Shown here: in pieces, positions 24,865 through 33,874 of the stretch
Layout: each line of letters begins with the position of its first letter
How positions within the stretch are numbered: the first letter of the stretch is position 1
Source: Sphaerochaeta associata
GTDB lineage: Bacteria > Spirochaetota > Spirochaetia > Sphaerochaetales > Sphaerochaetaceae
Length of the DNA stretch: 64,000 nucleotides
Assembly (NCBI RefSeq): GCF_022869165.1
Contig: NZ_CP094929.1
Span: forward strand, 2,170,001 to 2,234,000
Reading direction: 5' to 3'
Made by a program: the position numbers and the translations under genes
Notes under the pieces: model-generated
Told to the model about the DNA's origin: nothing
What the model saw: the letters and a program-made list of their open reading frames with translations, nothing else
The model's database searches: none

Positions 24865-25224
24865 ATGCCAAGAGCAGTTGACGGAACGAAACGTAAGGAC
24901 AGAAGAAAGAAGATTCTTGAACTGGCGAAAGGTTATTATGGCCGCAGAAGCACGAACAACCGCGTTGCAAAAGATGCAGTTGCCAAGGCCGGCCAGTACG
25001 CTTATCGCGGACGCAAAGAGCGCAAGCGGGATTTCCGCAAGCTCTGGATCGCAAGAATCAGCGCAGCTGTGCAGGCAGAGGGTCTCAACTACTCTCAGTT
25101 TATGCATGGCATGAAGCTCGCCAACATTGAGATCAACAGAAAGGCCCTCTCCAATATGGCTATTGAAGACCAGGCTACTTTCTCTGCTCTCGTTGCACAG
25201 GTAAAGGATACCTTGAGCAAATAA
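24865..25224 (+). CDS. rplT: Ribosomal protein L20
   Basis: A 119-residue bL20 (PRAVDGTKRKDRRKKILELA start; GYYGRRSTNNRVAKDA and LWIARISAAVQAEGLNYSQF motifs). It begins 11 nt after rpmI with a GGGGTGGGCG ribosome-binding region. Assembly protein of the large subunit and the usual repressor of this operon in other bacteria. Confidence 0.97.
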   Translation: MPRAVDGTKRKDRRKKILELAKGYYGRRSTNNRVAKDAVAKAGQYAYRGRKERKRDFRKLWIARISAAVQAEGLNYSQFMHGMKLANIEINRKALSNMAIEDQATFSALVAQVKDTLSK

Positions 25225-25261
25225 GTCAAGGTAACTCGTCTAGTCGTTTGAAGGAGGAACC

Positions 25262-25618
25262 ATGTCAGTTGTTGATACCGTAAAAATGCTCGAACTGCGG
25301 ACAAAGAAGGCTGCAGGATTGATCGCGATGCTCCGCAAGGAGAAAGCCGAACTTCAAGAAAAGTTTGATTTGGTACATGCACACAACGCTGAACTCGAAG
25401 AGTATGTTGAGAGTTTTACTTCCAGCAACAAGCTTATCGAGGAAAGCATTGCCAATGCCATGGAAAATCTTTCCGCCATCGAAGGGCTGGATGATGTCCC
25501 GCTTTTTGATGACGCAGCACTTGATTTGGAGGCCGCCGATGGATTCACCAGTGGAGACGCCTTTGCTAATGAGGAAGTCGACCTGGATGCTCTTTTGGAG
25601 GATTCTCCCTCTCTATAA
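25262..25618 (+). CDS. Acidic coiled-coil protein (ZapB-like size), function unknown
   Basis: A 118-residue acidic protein. Residues 5-70 form a heptad-patterned coiled coil (LRKEKAELQEKFDLVHAHNA), and the C-terminal 45 residues are very acidic and low in complexity (DLDALLEDS ending). AAGGAGG Shine-Dalgarno. It is 37 bp after rplT and before a terminator, so probably the last gene of the ribosomal operon. The form is like division proteins such as ZapB, but similarity is too weak for a name. Confidence 0.7.
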   Translation: MSVVDTVKMLELRTKKAAGLIAMLRKEKAELQEKFDLVHAHNAELEEYVESFTSSNKLIEESIANAMENLSAIEGLDDVPLFDDAALDLEAADGFTSGDAFANEEVDLDALLEDSPSL

Positions 25619-25648
25619 GCTGAAACAATCAGTCTGGACACTGTCCGT

Positions 25649-25679
25649 AAACGGGGCCGCTTGGTCCCGTTTTCTTTTT
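25649..25679 (+). terminator. Rho-independent terminator of the infC operon
   Basis: AAACGGG-GCC (25649-25658), GCTT loop, GG-TCCCGTTT, then CTTTTT. Confidence 0.85.
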
Positions 25680-25756
25680 CCGAACCCCCTTTCCCAAAGC
25701 TCCTTCTTATTGTACCATGTAGGTAGAGCAGTCACCTGCCTAGATATTTGACAAGT

Positions 25757-25940
25757 TTTCCTGCGGTGTGCGCCTGGAGCCATAGTCTCTTGGCTCAACA
25801 TACACAAACGGGTAGCGGTATAGCTGATTTGCATTGATCCGACTCCTTCGGGGTTTAATGGAACAGAATTTTCAGCGTAACTAGTTTCCCCCTTGAACCA
25901 ATGGTTCAAGAGCATTCTCCGGGTACGGCACCGCAGGTTT
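25757..25940 (+). ncRNA. ssrS: 6S RNA
   Basis: A roughly 184-nt non-coding stretch with the 6S layout. The closing stem is CCTGCGGTG (25760-25768) with CACCGCAGG (25929-25937). The 5' side carries GCGCCTGGAGCC and a following GGCTC. The 3' side contains the hallmark CCTTGAACCAATGGTTCAAG hairpin, also found in Escherichia coli 6S. A long apical arm (CTGA...TCAG with TCCTTCGGGG) fills the centre. 6S RNA binds sigma70-RNA polymerase through an open-promoter mimic. It ends about 27 nt before the TPR gene. I did not find a clear promoter. Confidence 0.75.
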
Positions 25941-25966
25941 TATCTTGCATACAGGAATACTCATCC

Positions 25967-27223
25967 ATGTCAGAAACACACGATGCCTTGAAGAACATTC
26001 TCTTCATCAAACTTCCCGCTTCCATGGAGCGGGATATCAACAATTTCCATCTCGACAGCACCATTGAAATCCCCGTGCAAAAGCCTGAAGGAAGCAACAA
26101 ATTCGATCCCGCTAAGGACATCTCCATCGAATTGATCGTTGCAGGTATGCTCAAGGTGCTTGCATACCACAACGAACATGAACATGCCGCTTATTACCGT
26201 GATTTCGTACTTGCACTGCAGCCCGATGCTATTCAAGAGCTCACTATTGCCGCCATAGCCCAGGAACAGAAACACAACTTCCCCTTTGCAGAAGAGTTGT
26301 TTCTTACTGTATGCCATCTTGCCGAGCAAAGCGCGACGTACATCAACTTGGCAACCCTGTACAGCCGGAAGGCCGCCGAGGACACTGCAAAGGGTGCCCA
26401 GTACGACATGTATCAGCAAAAAGCCCTTGAAACGCTCAAAGAAGGGCTTTCTGTGGTTGGAGAGGATGCAGCACTCTTAAGTGAAATCGGCTTTTTCCAT
26501 CTCTATCAAGGAAATGTTGAGATTGCAAAAGAGTATCTTGACCGATACCTCTCTCTTGCCGCCGAGGATGAGAAAAAGGCGCATGTGCAGAAAATTGTGG
26601 ACGACATCGATTCCAAGCTCAATGACGACCAGACCTTGATGCGTTCCTATGATGCCATTCAAATGAACAAGGAAGACGAGGCCGTCGCCTTGCTGGACTC
26701 TTTCCTTGCAGATAATCCCAAGGTATGGAATGCATGGTTCCTCAAAGGCTGGGCGCTGAGGAGGATGGGCAACTACCGGGAGGCCGAGCAGGCTCTGCTG
26801 GCTGCACTTGCAAACAGCAAGGGGACAAGCGACATCTACAATGAGCTGGCCATCTGCAGTTTGGAGACCGGCAAGAGCGAATTAGCGAAGAATTACCTCA
26901 ATACTGCGGTTGACCTGGATAATCAGAATATCACGCTCATTTCCAATCTTGCGTATCTTTACCTGAAGGACCGGATGTGGGACGAGGCTCGTGAATATCT
27001 GGAGACAGCCCGTTCCATCGATCCCAACGATCCGCTGATCATCCAGCTGATGAAGGACTATGAAAAGGCGAGCGGAGATACACTCTCCTCCCCCATTGTC
27101 CAAGAATTCGTTGATACCGAGGATGTAGTCAGACAGACCAAGAAAGAGAAACCCTTCTTCATCCAAGGAAAGGAAGAGACCGACGACCTGGAGACCGAGT
27201 ATGATCTGGAGGATTCACTCTGA
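25967..27223 (+). CDS. Tetratricopeptide-repeat protein
   Basis: A 418-residue soluble protein with several TPR units in residues 110-365, for example AWFLKGWALRRMGNYREAEQ and ELAICSLETGKSELAKNYL and LAYLYLKDRMWDEAREYL. The first 100 residues contain no recognised domain, and the C-terminus is acidic. ATG 25967 is used, since the longer frame from 25901 runs into the 6S RNA. It ends in TGATG overlap with tsaE, so it shares that operon. Probably a scaffold; partner unknown. Confidence 0.75.
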   Translation: MSETHDALKNILFIKLPASMERDINNFHLDSTIEIPVQKPEGSNKFDPAKDISIELIVAGMLKVLAYHNEHEHAAYYRDFVLALQPDAIQELTIAAIAQEQKHNFPFAEELFLTVCHLAEQSATYINLATLYSRKAAEDTAKGAQYDMYQQKALETLKEGLSVVGEDAALLSEIGFFHLYQGNVEIAKEYLDRYLSLAAEDEKKAHVQKIVDDIDSKLNDDQTLMRSYDAIQMNKEDEAVALLDSFLADNPKVWNAWFLKGWALRRMGNYREAEQALLAALANSKGTSDIYNELAICSLETGKSELAKNYLNTAVDLDNQNITLISNLAYLYLKDRMWDEAREYLETARSIDPNDPLIIQLMKDYEKASGDTLSSPIVQEFVDTEDVVRQTKKEKPFFIQGKEETDDLETEYDLEDSL

Positions 27224-27642
27224 TGACCATCATCAGTCATAGTGAAGAGGAGACACGTGCATTCGGATATCGCTTGGGCAAAGTGTGCAAACCGGGGACG
27301 GTCATCTCGCTCCGTGGTAGTCTAGGAGCGGGAAAAACAGTTCTTGCAAAAGGACTTGCACTCGCCTTGGGCATCAGCGAACCGATTGTGAGTCCGACCT
27401 TCACCTTGATTCAAGAGTACGAGGGAACACTACCGCTTCACCATATGGATCTGTATCGGATCGGCTCAACCGAAGAGTTTGAGATGATCGGCGGCGAGGA
27501 GCTTCTCTACAGCAATGGAGTCACCCTGATTGAATGGAGTGAAAAAATTGCCGATATGCTTCCCGATTCGACGCTTTATGTCGATATTGGTATTATGCCC
27601 AACCAAGAACGAACAATCACCCTGCAAGGGGCCGACGTATGA
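27223..27642 (+). CDS. tsaE: tRNA t6A synthesis ATPase TsaE
   Basis: A 139-residue P-loop protein with Walker A LRGSLGAGKTVLAKG near 30, SPTFTLIQEY near 60 and the LHHMDLYRI Walker B-like segment near 75. It supports the TsaB-TsaD complex in making threonylcarbamoyladenosine at position 37 of ANN-decoding tRNAs. Overlaps the TPR gene by one base and tsaB by four. Confidence 0.94.
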   Translation: MTIISHSEEETRAFGYRLGKVCKPGTVISLRGSLGAGKTVLAKGLALALGISEPIVSPTFTLIQEYEGTLPLHHMDLYRIGSTEEFEMIGGEELLYSNGVTLIEWSEKIADMLPDSTLYVDIGIMPNQERTITLQGADV

Positions 27643-28340
27643 ACATCCTCTCCTGCGACACCTCGACCGAGGTCATGCACCTGTGCCTGGCACGTTTTGA
27701 AGAGGGCCGCAAGAACTCGTATGAAGTGCGGGTTCTGACAAGTGCGAACAAGCACTCGGAGTTGTTGGTTCCTGCCATACTCGATTTGTGCAAACACAAC
27801 GCCATCACATTGAAAGAGCTTGACCTCTTGGTGTGTACCAGCGGTCCGGGCTCCTTCACCGGGTTGAGGATCGCCATGAGCACCCTGAAGGGCATCAGTC
27901 TTGCTACAGGCATTCCCATGGTTACAATTCCTACCTTGGAAGCGTACCAAGGTTGCATCAGCTCATATCCCCATGCCATCCTTGCTGTCATTGATGCCAA
28001 GAAAAAGCGATTCTATACGGCTTTGTTCCAAAACGGAAAGCGCCTGACGCCTGATCTTGATCTTGAGATCAACCAGATTGAGGACCTGCTTGCAATGCAT
28101 CCCGATGCACTCTTGACCGGCAGTGATGCCGCCTGCCTTGCATCCAAGCTCTCAAAACCTTATACGGTTGACGAGAGTGCACAGCTCAATCTTTCGTTCG
28201 TACTTTGCACGCTTGGCAAGAAGCGGTTCGAGGACTTTGGGGCGGAGGCTCTGGACTGTGGTCCGGCTTACGTACGAAAGAGCGATGCAGAAATCGCATT
28301 ACAAGAAACAATCAAATCACTGGAGGAAACACATGATTGA
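27639..28340 (+). CDS. tsaB: t6A synthesis protein TsaB
   Basis: A 233-residue ASKHA-fold protein. The N-terminus MNILSCDTSTEVMHLCL and the signature SGPGSFTGLRIAMSTLKGI near 68 are diagnostic. It is the non-catalytic partner of TsaD. The start overlaps tsaE (ATGA) and the 3' end overlaps trxB by 8 nt. Confidence 0.93.
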   Translation: MNILSCDTSTEVMHLCLARFEEGRKNSYEVRVLTSANKHSELLVPAILDLCKHNAITLKELDLLVCTSGPGSFTGLRIAMSTLKGISLATGIPMVTIPTLEAYQGCISSYPHAILAVIDAKKKRFYTALFQNGKRLTPDLDLEINQIEDLLAMHPDALLTGSDAACLASKLSKPYTVDESAQLNLSFVLCTLGKKRFEDFGAEALDCGPAYVRKSDAEIALQETIKSLEETHD

Positions 28341-29271
28341 ACAAGATGTCCTGATCATCGGATCAGGGGTTGCAGGTATGTCTGCGGCCCAATATGCAGC
28401 ACGTGCCGGTCGCTCAGTAACAATGCTCGAGTCAATCGCTCCCGGAGGACAGACCATGTACATAGACATGATTGAAAACTACCCGGGCTTTGACCAACCC
28501 ATAAGTGGATACGAGATCGGGATGAAGTTTCATGCCCAGGCCGAAGCCTTCGGGGCAAAGCTTGTCTATGCAACAGTCACCAAATTGACCAAGGAAGGAG
28601 ACAATTTCCTTACAGAGACCGCCGATGGGGAAACCTATAAAGCAAAGGCTGTCATATTCGCAACAGGGGCAAAACATCGCCACCTGGGAGTCGAGGGCGA
28701 GGAGAAGTACAACGGCAAGGGTGTCAGCTACTGCGGAACCTGTGACGGGCCTTTCTTCAAGGGCAAGAGAATTCTGGTGGTAGGCGGCGGCGATACCGCA
28801 CTTACCGACGGCATTTTTCTCTCCAAGCTCAGCGAGCACATCACCATCGTCCATCGCAAGGATCGGTTCCGTGCCCAGGACAATCTGGTTGAACAGGTAA
28901 ATAGAAACAAGAACATCGAGCTGGTCATGCAACACACCATCACAGAAATCAAGGGTGACGGCAACAAGGTCACCTCGGTGATCCTCAAGGACCTTGTAAA
29001 GAACGAGGAGTATGAACGGGAGTTTGATGCGGTGTTCATTTTCGTCGGCATGCTTCCCCAAACGGATTTGCTGGACAAAAACATCCTCGATGAAAGTGGA
29101 TATGTCATCACCAACGAGCGGATGGAAACAAAGACTCCCGGCTTGTATGCAGCCGGTGATGTACGCACCACGGTGTTTCGTCAGTTGGTGACCGCCGCCA
29201 GCGATGGAGCCATTGCAGCCCACTGCGCCAACGAATACATTGATGAGCTTGAAGGCAGGGCATACCGCTAA
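28333..29271 (+). CDS. trxB: Thioredoxin-disulfide reductase
   Basis: A 312-residue flavoprotein. FAD motif IIGSGVAGMSAAQYAARAG at the N-terminus, redox pair in SYCGTCDGPFF near 135 (CGTC rather than the more common CATC), NADPH motif VVGGGDTALTDGIFLSK near 155, and C-terminal AAGDVRTTVFRQLVTAASDG. ATG 28333 has GGAGG. It keeps thioredoxin reduced and shares the operon with tsaE and tsaB. Confidence 0.93.
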   Translation: MIEQDVLIIGSGVAGMSAAQYAARAGRSVTMLESIAPGGQTMYIDMIENYPGFDQPISGYEIGMKFHAQAEAFGAKLVYATVTKLTKEGDNFLTETADGETYKAKAVIFATGAKHRHLGVEGEEKYNGKGVSYCGTCDGPFFKGKRILVVGGGDTALTDGIFLSKLSEHITIVHRKDRFRAQDNLVEQVNRNKNIELVMQHTITEIKGDGNKVTSVILKDLVKNEEYEREFDAVFIFVGMLPQTDLLDKNILDESGYVITNERMETKTPGLYAAGDVRTTVFRQLVTAASDGAIAAHCANEYIDELEGRAYR

Positions 29272-29307
29272 ATAGAGGGTTGACACTTATATATCACACA
29301 AATCTCC

Positions 29308-29337
29308 TTGACGATGGCTGGTCGTTAGTGTTCTAAT
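29308..29337 (+). promoter_or_regulatory. Promoter abutting the glgA start codon
   Basis: TTGACG (29308-29313), 18-bp spacer, TCTAAT (29332-29337), then only 5 nt to ATG 29343. No Shine-Dalgarno lies before the ATG, so a leaderless glgA mRNA is predicted. Confidence 0.55.
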
Positions 29338-29342
29338 TAGCC

Positions 29343-30797
29343 ATGAATATTTGCATGGTTTCCAGTGAATCTGTACCTTTTTCCAAATCCGGAGGGCTTG
29401 CAGACGTTGTTGGTGCACTCTCGACAGCCCTCGCTTCGTTAGGTGAGGATGTGCGGGTTGTGCTTCCGCTGTATGGAAGCGTCGACGCTTCATCCTTTCT
29501 TGAGGTACCGGTCACCGGAGAACTTTCATTGCTTGATTCTGAAGAACAGGTTTCATTTTGCCAGACCAATCTCAATGGTGTTACCTATTACTTCTTGCGT
29601 CACCCGTTCTTCACCGAGCGCAAGGGCATCTACGGGGACACCTCTTTCACCCCGTATGTAGATAATCTCAGACGGTATACGCTGCTCAATAAAGGAGCCC
29701 TCTTCTTGTGCAAGGAGCTCGACTGGAAGGTGGACATCATGCACTGCCACGACTGGACGTGCGGCTTCCTCCCCTATCTGCTCAAGACCGAGAATGACAA
29801 GTTCTTCCGCGACACAAAGAGCTTGATGACCATTCATAATCTCGCCTACCAAGGTGAATTCTCACGTCTTGAACTGCTTTGTTGCGACGTGCTTCCTGAC
29901 GACCGCATGTTCAGCGGCAACGCTTCAAGCAAGCGGACAAACATGCTCAAAACAGGTCTTGTCTTTGCCGACAAGCTCACCACGGTAAGCCCTACCTATG
30001 CAAGAGAGATACAAACCAAGGAGTACGGCTGCAACCTGGAAGGATTATTGTCCGAACGTGCCCACGATCTGACCGGTATCATCAACGGCATAGATTACGA
30101 GGAGTGGAACCCACAGACAGACCCTTTCATGAATCATCACTTCAGCGCAAATCAGCAGAAGGGAAAGGCGCTTACCAAGGCGGAACTTCAGGCGGAATTC
30201 GGTCTTGAGGTTGATGAGAGCATCCCTCTCTTCAGTATGATCAGCCGCCTGGCCGAGCAGAAAGGTTTTGTCGAGTTGCTTGAAGGATCTCCTTGTGCAT
30301 TGGAAGAGATGCTGCAAACACATGCCATGCAGATGGTCATCGTGGGGACCGGCGATCATGCACTGGAAAAAAAGCTTGTCGAGATCGGCCAACGGCACGA
30401 CAATCTCTCCGTCAATATTTTATTCAGCAACCGGGCAGCCCACCTGCTCGAAGCCGGCTCTGACTTTTTTCTCATGCCCAGCCGCTATGAGCCCTGCGGA
30501 CTGAACCAGCTGTACAGCCTGCGCTATGGGACGCTTCCTGTAGCAAGAAGGACCGGCGGTTTGGCCGACAGCATCCTCGACCTGGATGAGAATCCAGAGG
30601 GAGGAACTGGAATCCTCTTTGACTCCATGACCGGGCGTGGTATACTTGAAGCGGTAGAGCGGGCACTTCAGTGGTGGAGCAAAGGAAAGAAAACCATGCA
30701 AGCAATCAGAACTCGATGTATGCATTGGGACAGTACCTGGGAACGGTCTGCCCGGTCATATCGTTCAATATATGAATCCAGCATAAGGGGGAAATAA
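29343..30797 (+). CDS. glgA: Glycogen synthase (ADP-glucose, GT5)
   Basis: A 484-residue GT5 glycosyltransferase. The ADP-glucose-binding KSGGLADVVGALS (normally K-x-GGL) is at residues 14-26, HCHDWTCGF near 133, HNLAYQGEF near 163 and the C-terminal SRYEPCGLNQLYSLRYGTLP near 380. The family start places the initiator at ATG 29343, which has no Shine-Dalgarno. glgC follows 2 bp later, giving a glycogen-synthesis pair. Confidence 0.95.
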   Translation: MNICMVSSESVPFSKSGGLADVVGALSTALASLGEDVRVVLPLYGSVDASSFLEVPVTGELSLLDSEEQVSFCQTNLNGVTYYFLRHPFFTERKGIYGDTSFTPYVDNLRRYTLLNKGALFLCKELDWKVDIMHCHDWTCGFLPYLLKTENDKFFRDTKSLMTIHNLAYQGEFSRLELLCCDVLPDDRMFSGNASSKRTNMLKTGLVFADKLTTVSPTYAREIQTKEYGCNLEGLLSERAHDLTGIINGIDYEEWNPQTDPFMNHHFSANQQKGKALTKAELQAEFGLEVDESIPLFSMISRLAEQKGFVELLEGSPCALEEMLQTHAMQMVIVGTGDHALEKKLVEIGQRHDNLSVNILFSNRAAHLLEAGSDFFLMPSRYEPCGLNQLYSLRYGTLPVARRTGGLADSILDLDENPEGGTGILFDSMTGRGILEAVERALQWWSKGKKTMQAIRTRCMHWDSTWERSARSYRSIYESSIRGK

Positions 30798-30799
30798 GT

Positions 30800-32095
30800 A
30801 TGCGCTCGAAAGAAAGGACTATCGCTATTGTATTAGGCGGAGGTAAAGGTACCCGACTGTATCCACTTACCATGGACCGCTCAAAGCCTGCCGTACCCTT
30901 CGCTGGTAAGTATCGTTTGGTGGACATTCCCATCTCCAACTGCATCAACAGCGGAATCAAGCAAATCTACATCCTGACCCAGTTCAACTCCGCTTCTTTG
31001 CACAATCACATCGCCAATACGTATATTTTCGACACGTTCAGCAACGGCTTCGTTGAAATCCTGGCTGCCGAGCAGACCAACCAAACCGATACCTGGTATC
31101 AGGGAACCGCCGATGCCGTTCGTAAGAACCTCAAGCATTTCCATGACCAGAATGCAGATTACTACATCATCCTCAGCGGCGACCAGCTCTATCGAATGGA
31201 CCTCAAGGATATGCTCGACAGGCATGTCGCCAGTGGAGCCGAGCTTACCATTGCAGCCAAGCCGATAAGCCGTGAACAGGCTACAGGTCTTGGCATCATC
31301 GGTTGCGACAACGACGGGATCATCACCAAGTTCTATGAAAAGCCGGCACCCGATCTGGACATCAGTGAGTACAAGGTGTCCGATTCCTTCATGCAGGCTT
31401 CGCTTGGGAAGCCGGTCGATGCAAGCAATGAGTACCTTGCAAGCATGGGCATTTACATTTTCAATGCCAAGTCGATGGAAGAGGTGCTGAACAACGATAA
31501 AACCGATTTCGGCAAGGAGATCATTCCCGATGTCATCAAGCAACGCAAGGTAGCTTCCTACCTTTTTGACGGTTTCTGGGAGGACATCGGAACGATCAAG
31601 GCCTTCTATGAGACAAATCTGGATCTGGCTTCGATCAATCCCCAGTTCAACTTCTACAACGAGATGATGCCGATATATACCCACCGACGCCATCTGCCGG
31701 CCACCAAGGTGAACTTCTGCAATATTTCCAGTTCACTGACCAGTGAGGGATCGATCATCACCAATGCATATATCGTCAACTCCATCATCGGTGTTCGTAC
31801 CATCATTGAGTCCGGAGCTTCGTTGGACGGGGTCTATTGCATGGGAGCATCCTACTATGAGACCGAGGCCGAAAAGGCAGCCAATGCCAAAAAGGGAATA
31901 CCGAATATTGGCATCGGCCGGGGCACGATCATCCGCAAGGCCATCATCGATCAGAATGCCCGTATCGGGGATGGATGCAGAATCGGCATTGACGATATTC
32001 CGCGCCAGGAAGGGGATTTCGCGATGTACTCCATCCATGACGGCATTATTGTCATCAACAAGAATGCAGTCATTAAAAATGGAACCGTAATGTAG
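30800..32095 (+). CDS. glgC: Glucose-1-phosphate adenylyltransferase
   Basis: A 431-residue nucleotidyltransferase. The N-terminal AIVLGGGKGTRLYPLTMDRS, substrate loop AGKYRLVDIPISNC, YQGTADAVRKN near 105 and SGDQLYRMD near 130 are characteristic. A left-handed beta-helix domain follows (hexapeptide-like repeats after residue 310). It makes ADP-glucose for GlgA. AGGGGG Shine-Dalgarno; operon closed by a strong terminator. Confidence 0.96.
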   Translation: MRSKERTIAIVLGGGKGTRLYPLTMDRSKPAVPFAGKYRLVDIPISNCINSGIKQIYILTQFNSASLHNHIANTYIFDTFSNGFVEILAAEQTNQTDTWYQGTADAVRKNLKHFHDQNADYYIILSGDQLYRMDLKDMLDRHVASGAELTIAAKPISREQATGLGIIGCDNDGIITKFYEKPAPDLDISEYKVSDSFMQASLGKPVDASNEYLASMGIYIFNAKSMEEVLNNDKTDFGKEIIPDVIKQRKVASYLFDGFWEDIGTIKAFYETNLDLASINPQFNFYNEMMPIYTHRRHLPATKVNFCNISSSLTSEGSIITNAYIVNSIIGVRTIIESGASLDGVYCMGASYYETEAEKAANAKKGIPNIGIGRGTIIRKAIIDQNARIGDGCRIGIDDIPRQEGDFAMYSIHDGIIVINKNAVIKNGTVM

Positions 32096-32112
32096 ACTGC
32101 AAAGCATCAAAG

Positions 32113-32149
32113 ACAGCGGAGGAATGTAGTTCTTCCGCTGTTTTTTTTT
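32113..32149 (+). terminator. Rho-independent terminator of glgA-glgC
   Basis: ACAGCGGAGGAA (32113-32124) pairs with TTCTTCCGCTGT (32130-32141), followed by T9. Confidence 0.92.
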
Positions 32150-32159
32150 GTACTTCTAC

Positions 32160-32188
32160 TGGCCATAATCCGCTACACGGGATATAAT
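32160..32188 (+). promoter_or_regulatory. Promoter of the FGGY kinase gene
   Basis: Perfect TATAAT (32183-32188) with a weak TGGCCA -35 17 bp upstream. A strong AAGGAGAAGAG Shine-Dalgarno lies in the 13-nt stretch before ATG 32208. Confidence 0.55.
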
Positions 32189-32207
32189 TATTTAAAAGGA
32201 GAAGAGA

Positions 32208-33809
32208 ATGCTTACCAACCAAATCAAAGAAGAAATACTTCATGGACAAACCGTCCTTGGAATCGAGCTTGGATCCACCCGCATCAAGGCCGTTTTGATC
32301 AATTCTGAGAATCAACCGATAGCCCAAGGAGGCCATGATTGGGAGAATACCCTGCTTGATGGTGTATGGACTTATTCACTCGATGATGTTTGGAAGGGCA
32401 TACAATCCTGTTTTGCATCCTTACAGGCCAATATCCAAAAAGACTACGCTGTGAAACTGACCCGAACCAAAGCAATGGGCATCAGCGCGATGATGCATGG
32501 GTACCTGCCGTTTGACGCCAAAGGAAACCAACTGACTGCATTCAGGACCTGGAGAAATACCATGACCAGCCAGGCAGCTGAACTGCTCAGCACGTTGTTC
32601 GATTACCCGGTCCCTGAGCGTTGGTCCATATCACATCTCTATCAGTCTGTCCTGAACAAGGAAGAGCATGTAAAGGACCTGGGTTTCCTGACTACATTGG
32701 CGGGGTATGTGCATTGGAAACTGACCGGACGTAAAGTACTTGGAGTCGGGGATGCCTCGGGTATGTTCCCCATCGACACCAAGACAGGAAACTACGATCA
32801 ACGCATGGTCGAGGCTTTCGACGACCTGACCAAAGCCCACCACTTTCCTTGGCGGCTGGAAACAATTCTTCCTTCCATTCTTTCAGCCGGTGAGGATGCC
32901 GGCAAGCTTACCGATACGGGAGCCCTTCTACTCGACCCCAGTGGAACTTTTGAGGCAGGCATTCCGCTCTGTCCCCCGGAAGGTGATGCAGGAACCGGCA
33001 TGGTTGCGACCAACAGCATAGCCAAGCGTACCGGCAACGTGTCGGCCGGTACCTCTGTTTTCGCGATGATCGTTTTGGAAAAGGAACTTTCCAAGAGCTA
33101 CAACAAGTTCATCGATCTGGTTACCACTCCCGATGGTTCGCTTGTTGCGATGAGCCATGGAAACAACTGCACCGGCGAGTATGACAACTGGATGCGCTTG
33201 TTCAGTGAAGTCCTAACCACAGCCGGCTTCTCCCTCAGCAAAGGGGAACTGTACGACAGGCTGTTGTTCAAGGCGTTGGAAGGTGACAAGGAGTGTGGCG
33301 GACTGTTGCCGTACAACTACCTTTCAGGAGAGACCATGACCGATCTTAATGAAGGACGTCCCCTCTTTGTACGAGAGACAAAGCACACCTTCAACCTTGC
33401 CAACTTCATGCGTTCCCAACTTTTCACAGCCCTTGGAGTCCTGCGTATCGGCATGGACATCCTCTTCGAACAGGAGAAGGTGGCCATCGATTCCATCACC
33501 GGACACGGCGGTTTCTTCAAAACAGCGGAAGTCGGACAGAAAATGATGGCCAGCGCCCTTCACACCCCCATCTCCGTCCTGAAAACCGCTGGGGAGGGAG
33601 GAGCTTGGGGTATCGCCCTGCTGGCATCCTTTATGGTGGGGAAACAGAATAGAAGTCTTGCAGATTTTCTTGCCAGCGAAGCATTTGCGACAGCAGAAAA
33701 GTCTACGGTAGAAGCAAGCGAAGAGGATATCGAGGGATTCAATGTCTTCCTGGAACGCTACAAACATGGGCTTGCCGTTGAAAAGGCCGCTGTACAACAT
33801 CTAAAGTAA
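32208..33809 (+). CDS. FGGY-family carbohydrate kinase (putative L-ribulokinase)
   Basis: A 533-residue sugar kinase. The N-terminal ATP motif is GIELGSTRIKAVLIN near 18, GISAMMHGYLPFD near 92, WRNTM near 112, VSAGTSVFAMIV near 280 and GHGGFFKTAEVGQ near 430, with GEGGAWGIALLAS near 460. It is longer than xylulokinase and of the type found beside araA in non-enteric bacteria. Convergent with araA and next to a LacI-type regulator, so phosphorylation of L-ribulose is likely. It lacks the araA-type operator, though. Confidence 0.8.
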   Translation: MLTNQIKEEILHGQTVLGIELGSTRIKAVLINSENQPIAQGGHDWENTLLDGVWTYSLDDVWKGIQSCFASLQANIQKDYAVKLTRTKAMGISAMMHGYLPFDAKGNQLTAFRTWRNTMTSQAAELLSTLFDYPVPERWSISHLYQSVLNKEEHVKDLGFLTTLAGYVHWKLTGRKVLGVGDASGMFPIDTKTGNYDQRMVEAFDDLTKAHHFPWRLETILPSILSAGEDAGKLTDTGALLLDPSGTFEAGIPLCPPEGDAGTGMVATNSIAKRTGNVSAGTSVFAMIVLEKELSKSYNKFIDLVTTPDGSLVAMSHGNNCTGEYDNWMRLFSEVLTTAGFSLSKGELYDRLLFKALEGDKECGGLLPYNYLSGETMTDLNEGRPLFVRETKHTFNLANFMRSQLFTALGVLRIGMDILFEQEKVAIDSITGHGGFFKTAEVGQKMMASALHTPISVLKTAGEGGAWGIALLASFMVGKQNRSLADFLASEAFATAEKSTVEASEEDIEGFNVFLERYKHGLAVEKAAVQHLK

Positions 33810-33821
33810 GCTTTGACACTG

Positions 33822-33853
33822 AAAAAAAGGAGGTTCAAATGAACCTCCTTTTT
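33822..33853. terminator. Bidirectional terminator between kinase and araA
   Basis: AAAAAGGAGGTTC (33824-33836), AAAT loop, GAACCTCCTTTTT (33841-33853): a perfect 13-bp stem with A and T tracts on both sides. Confidence 0.93.
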
Positions 33854-33874
33854 AACGCCCCTTTATCTACCTTG

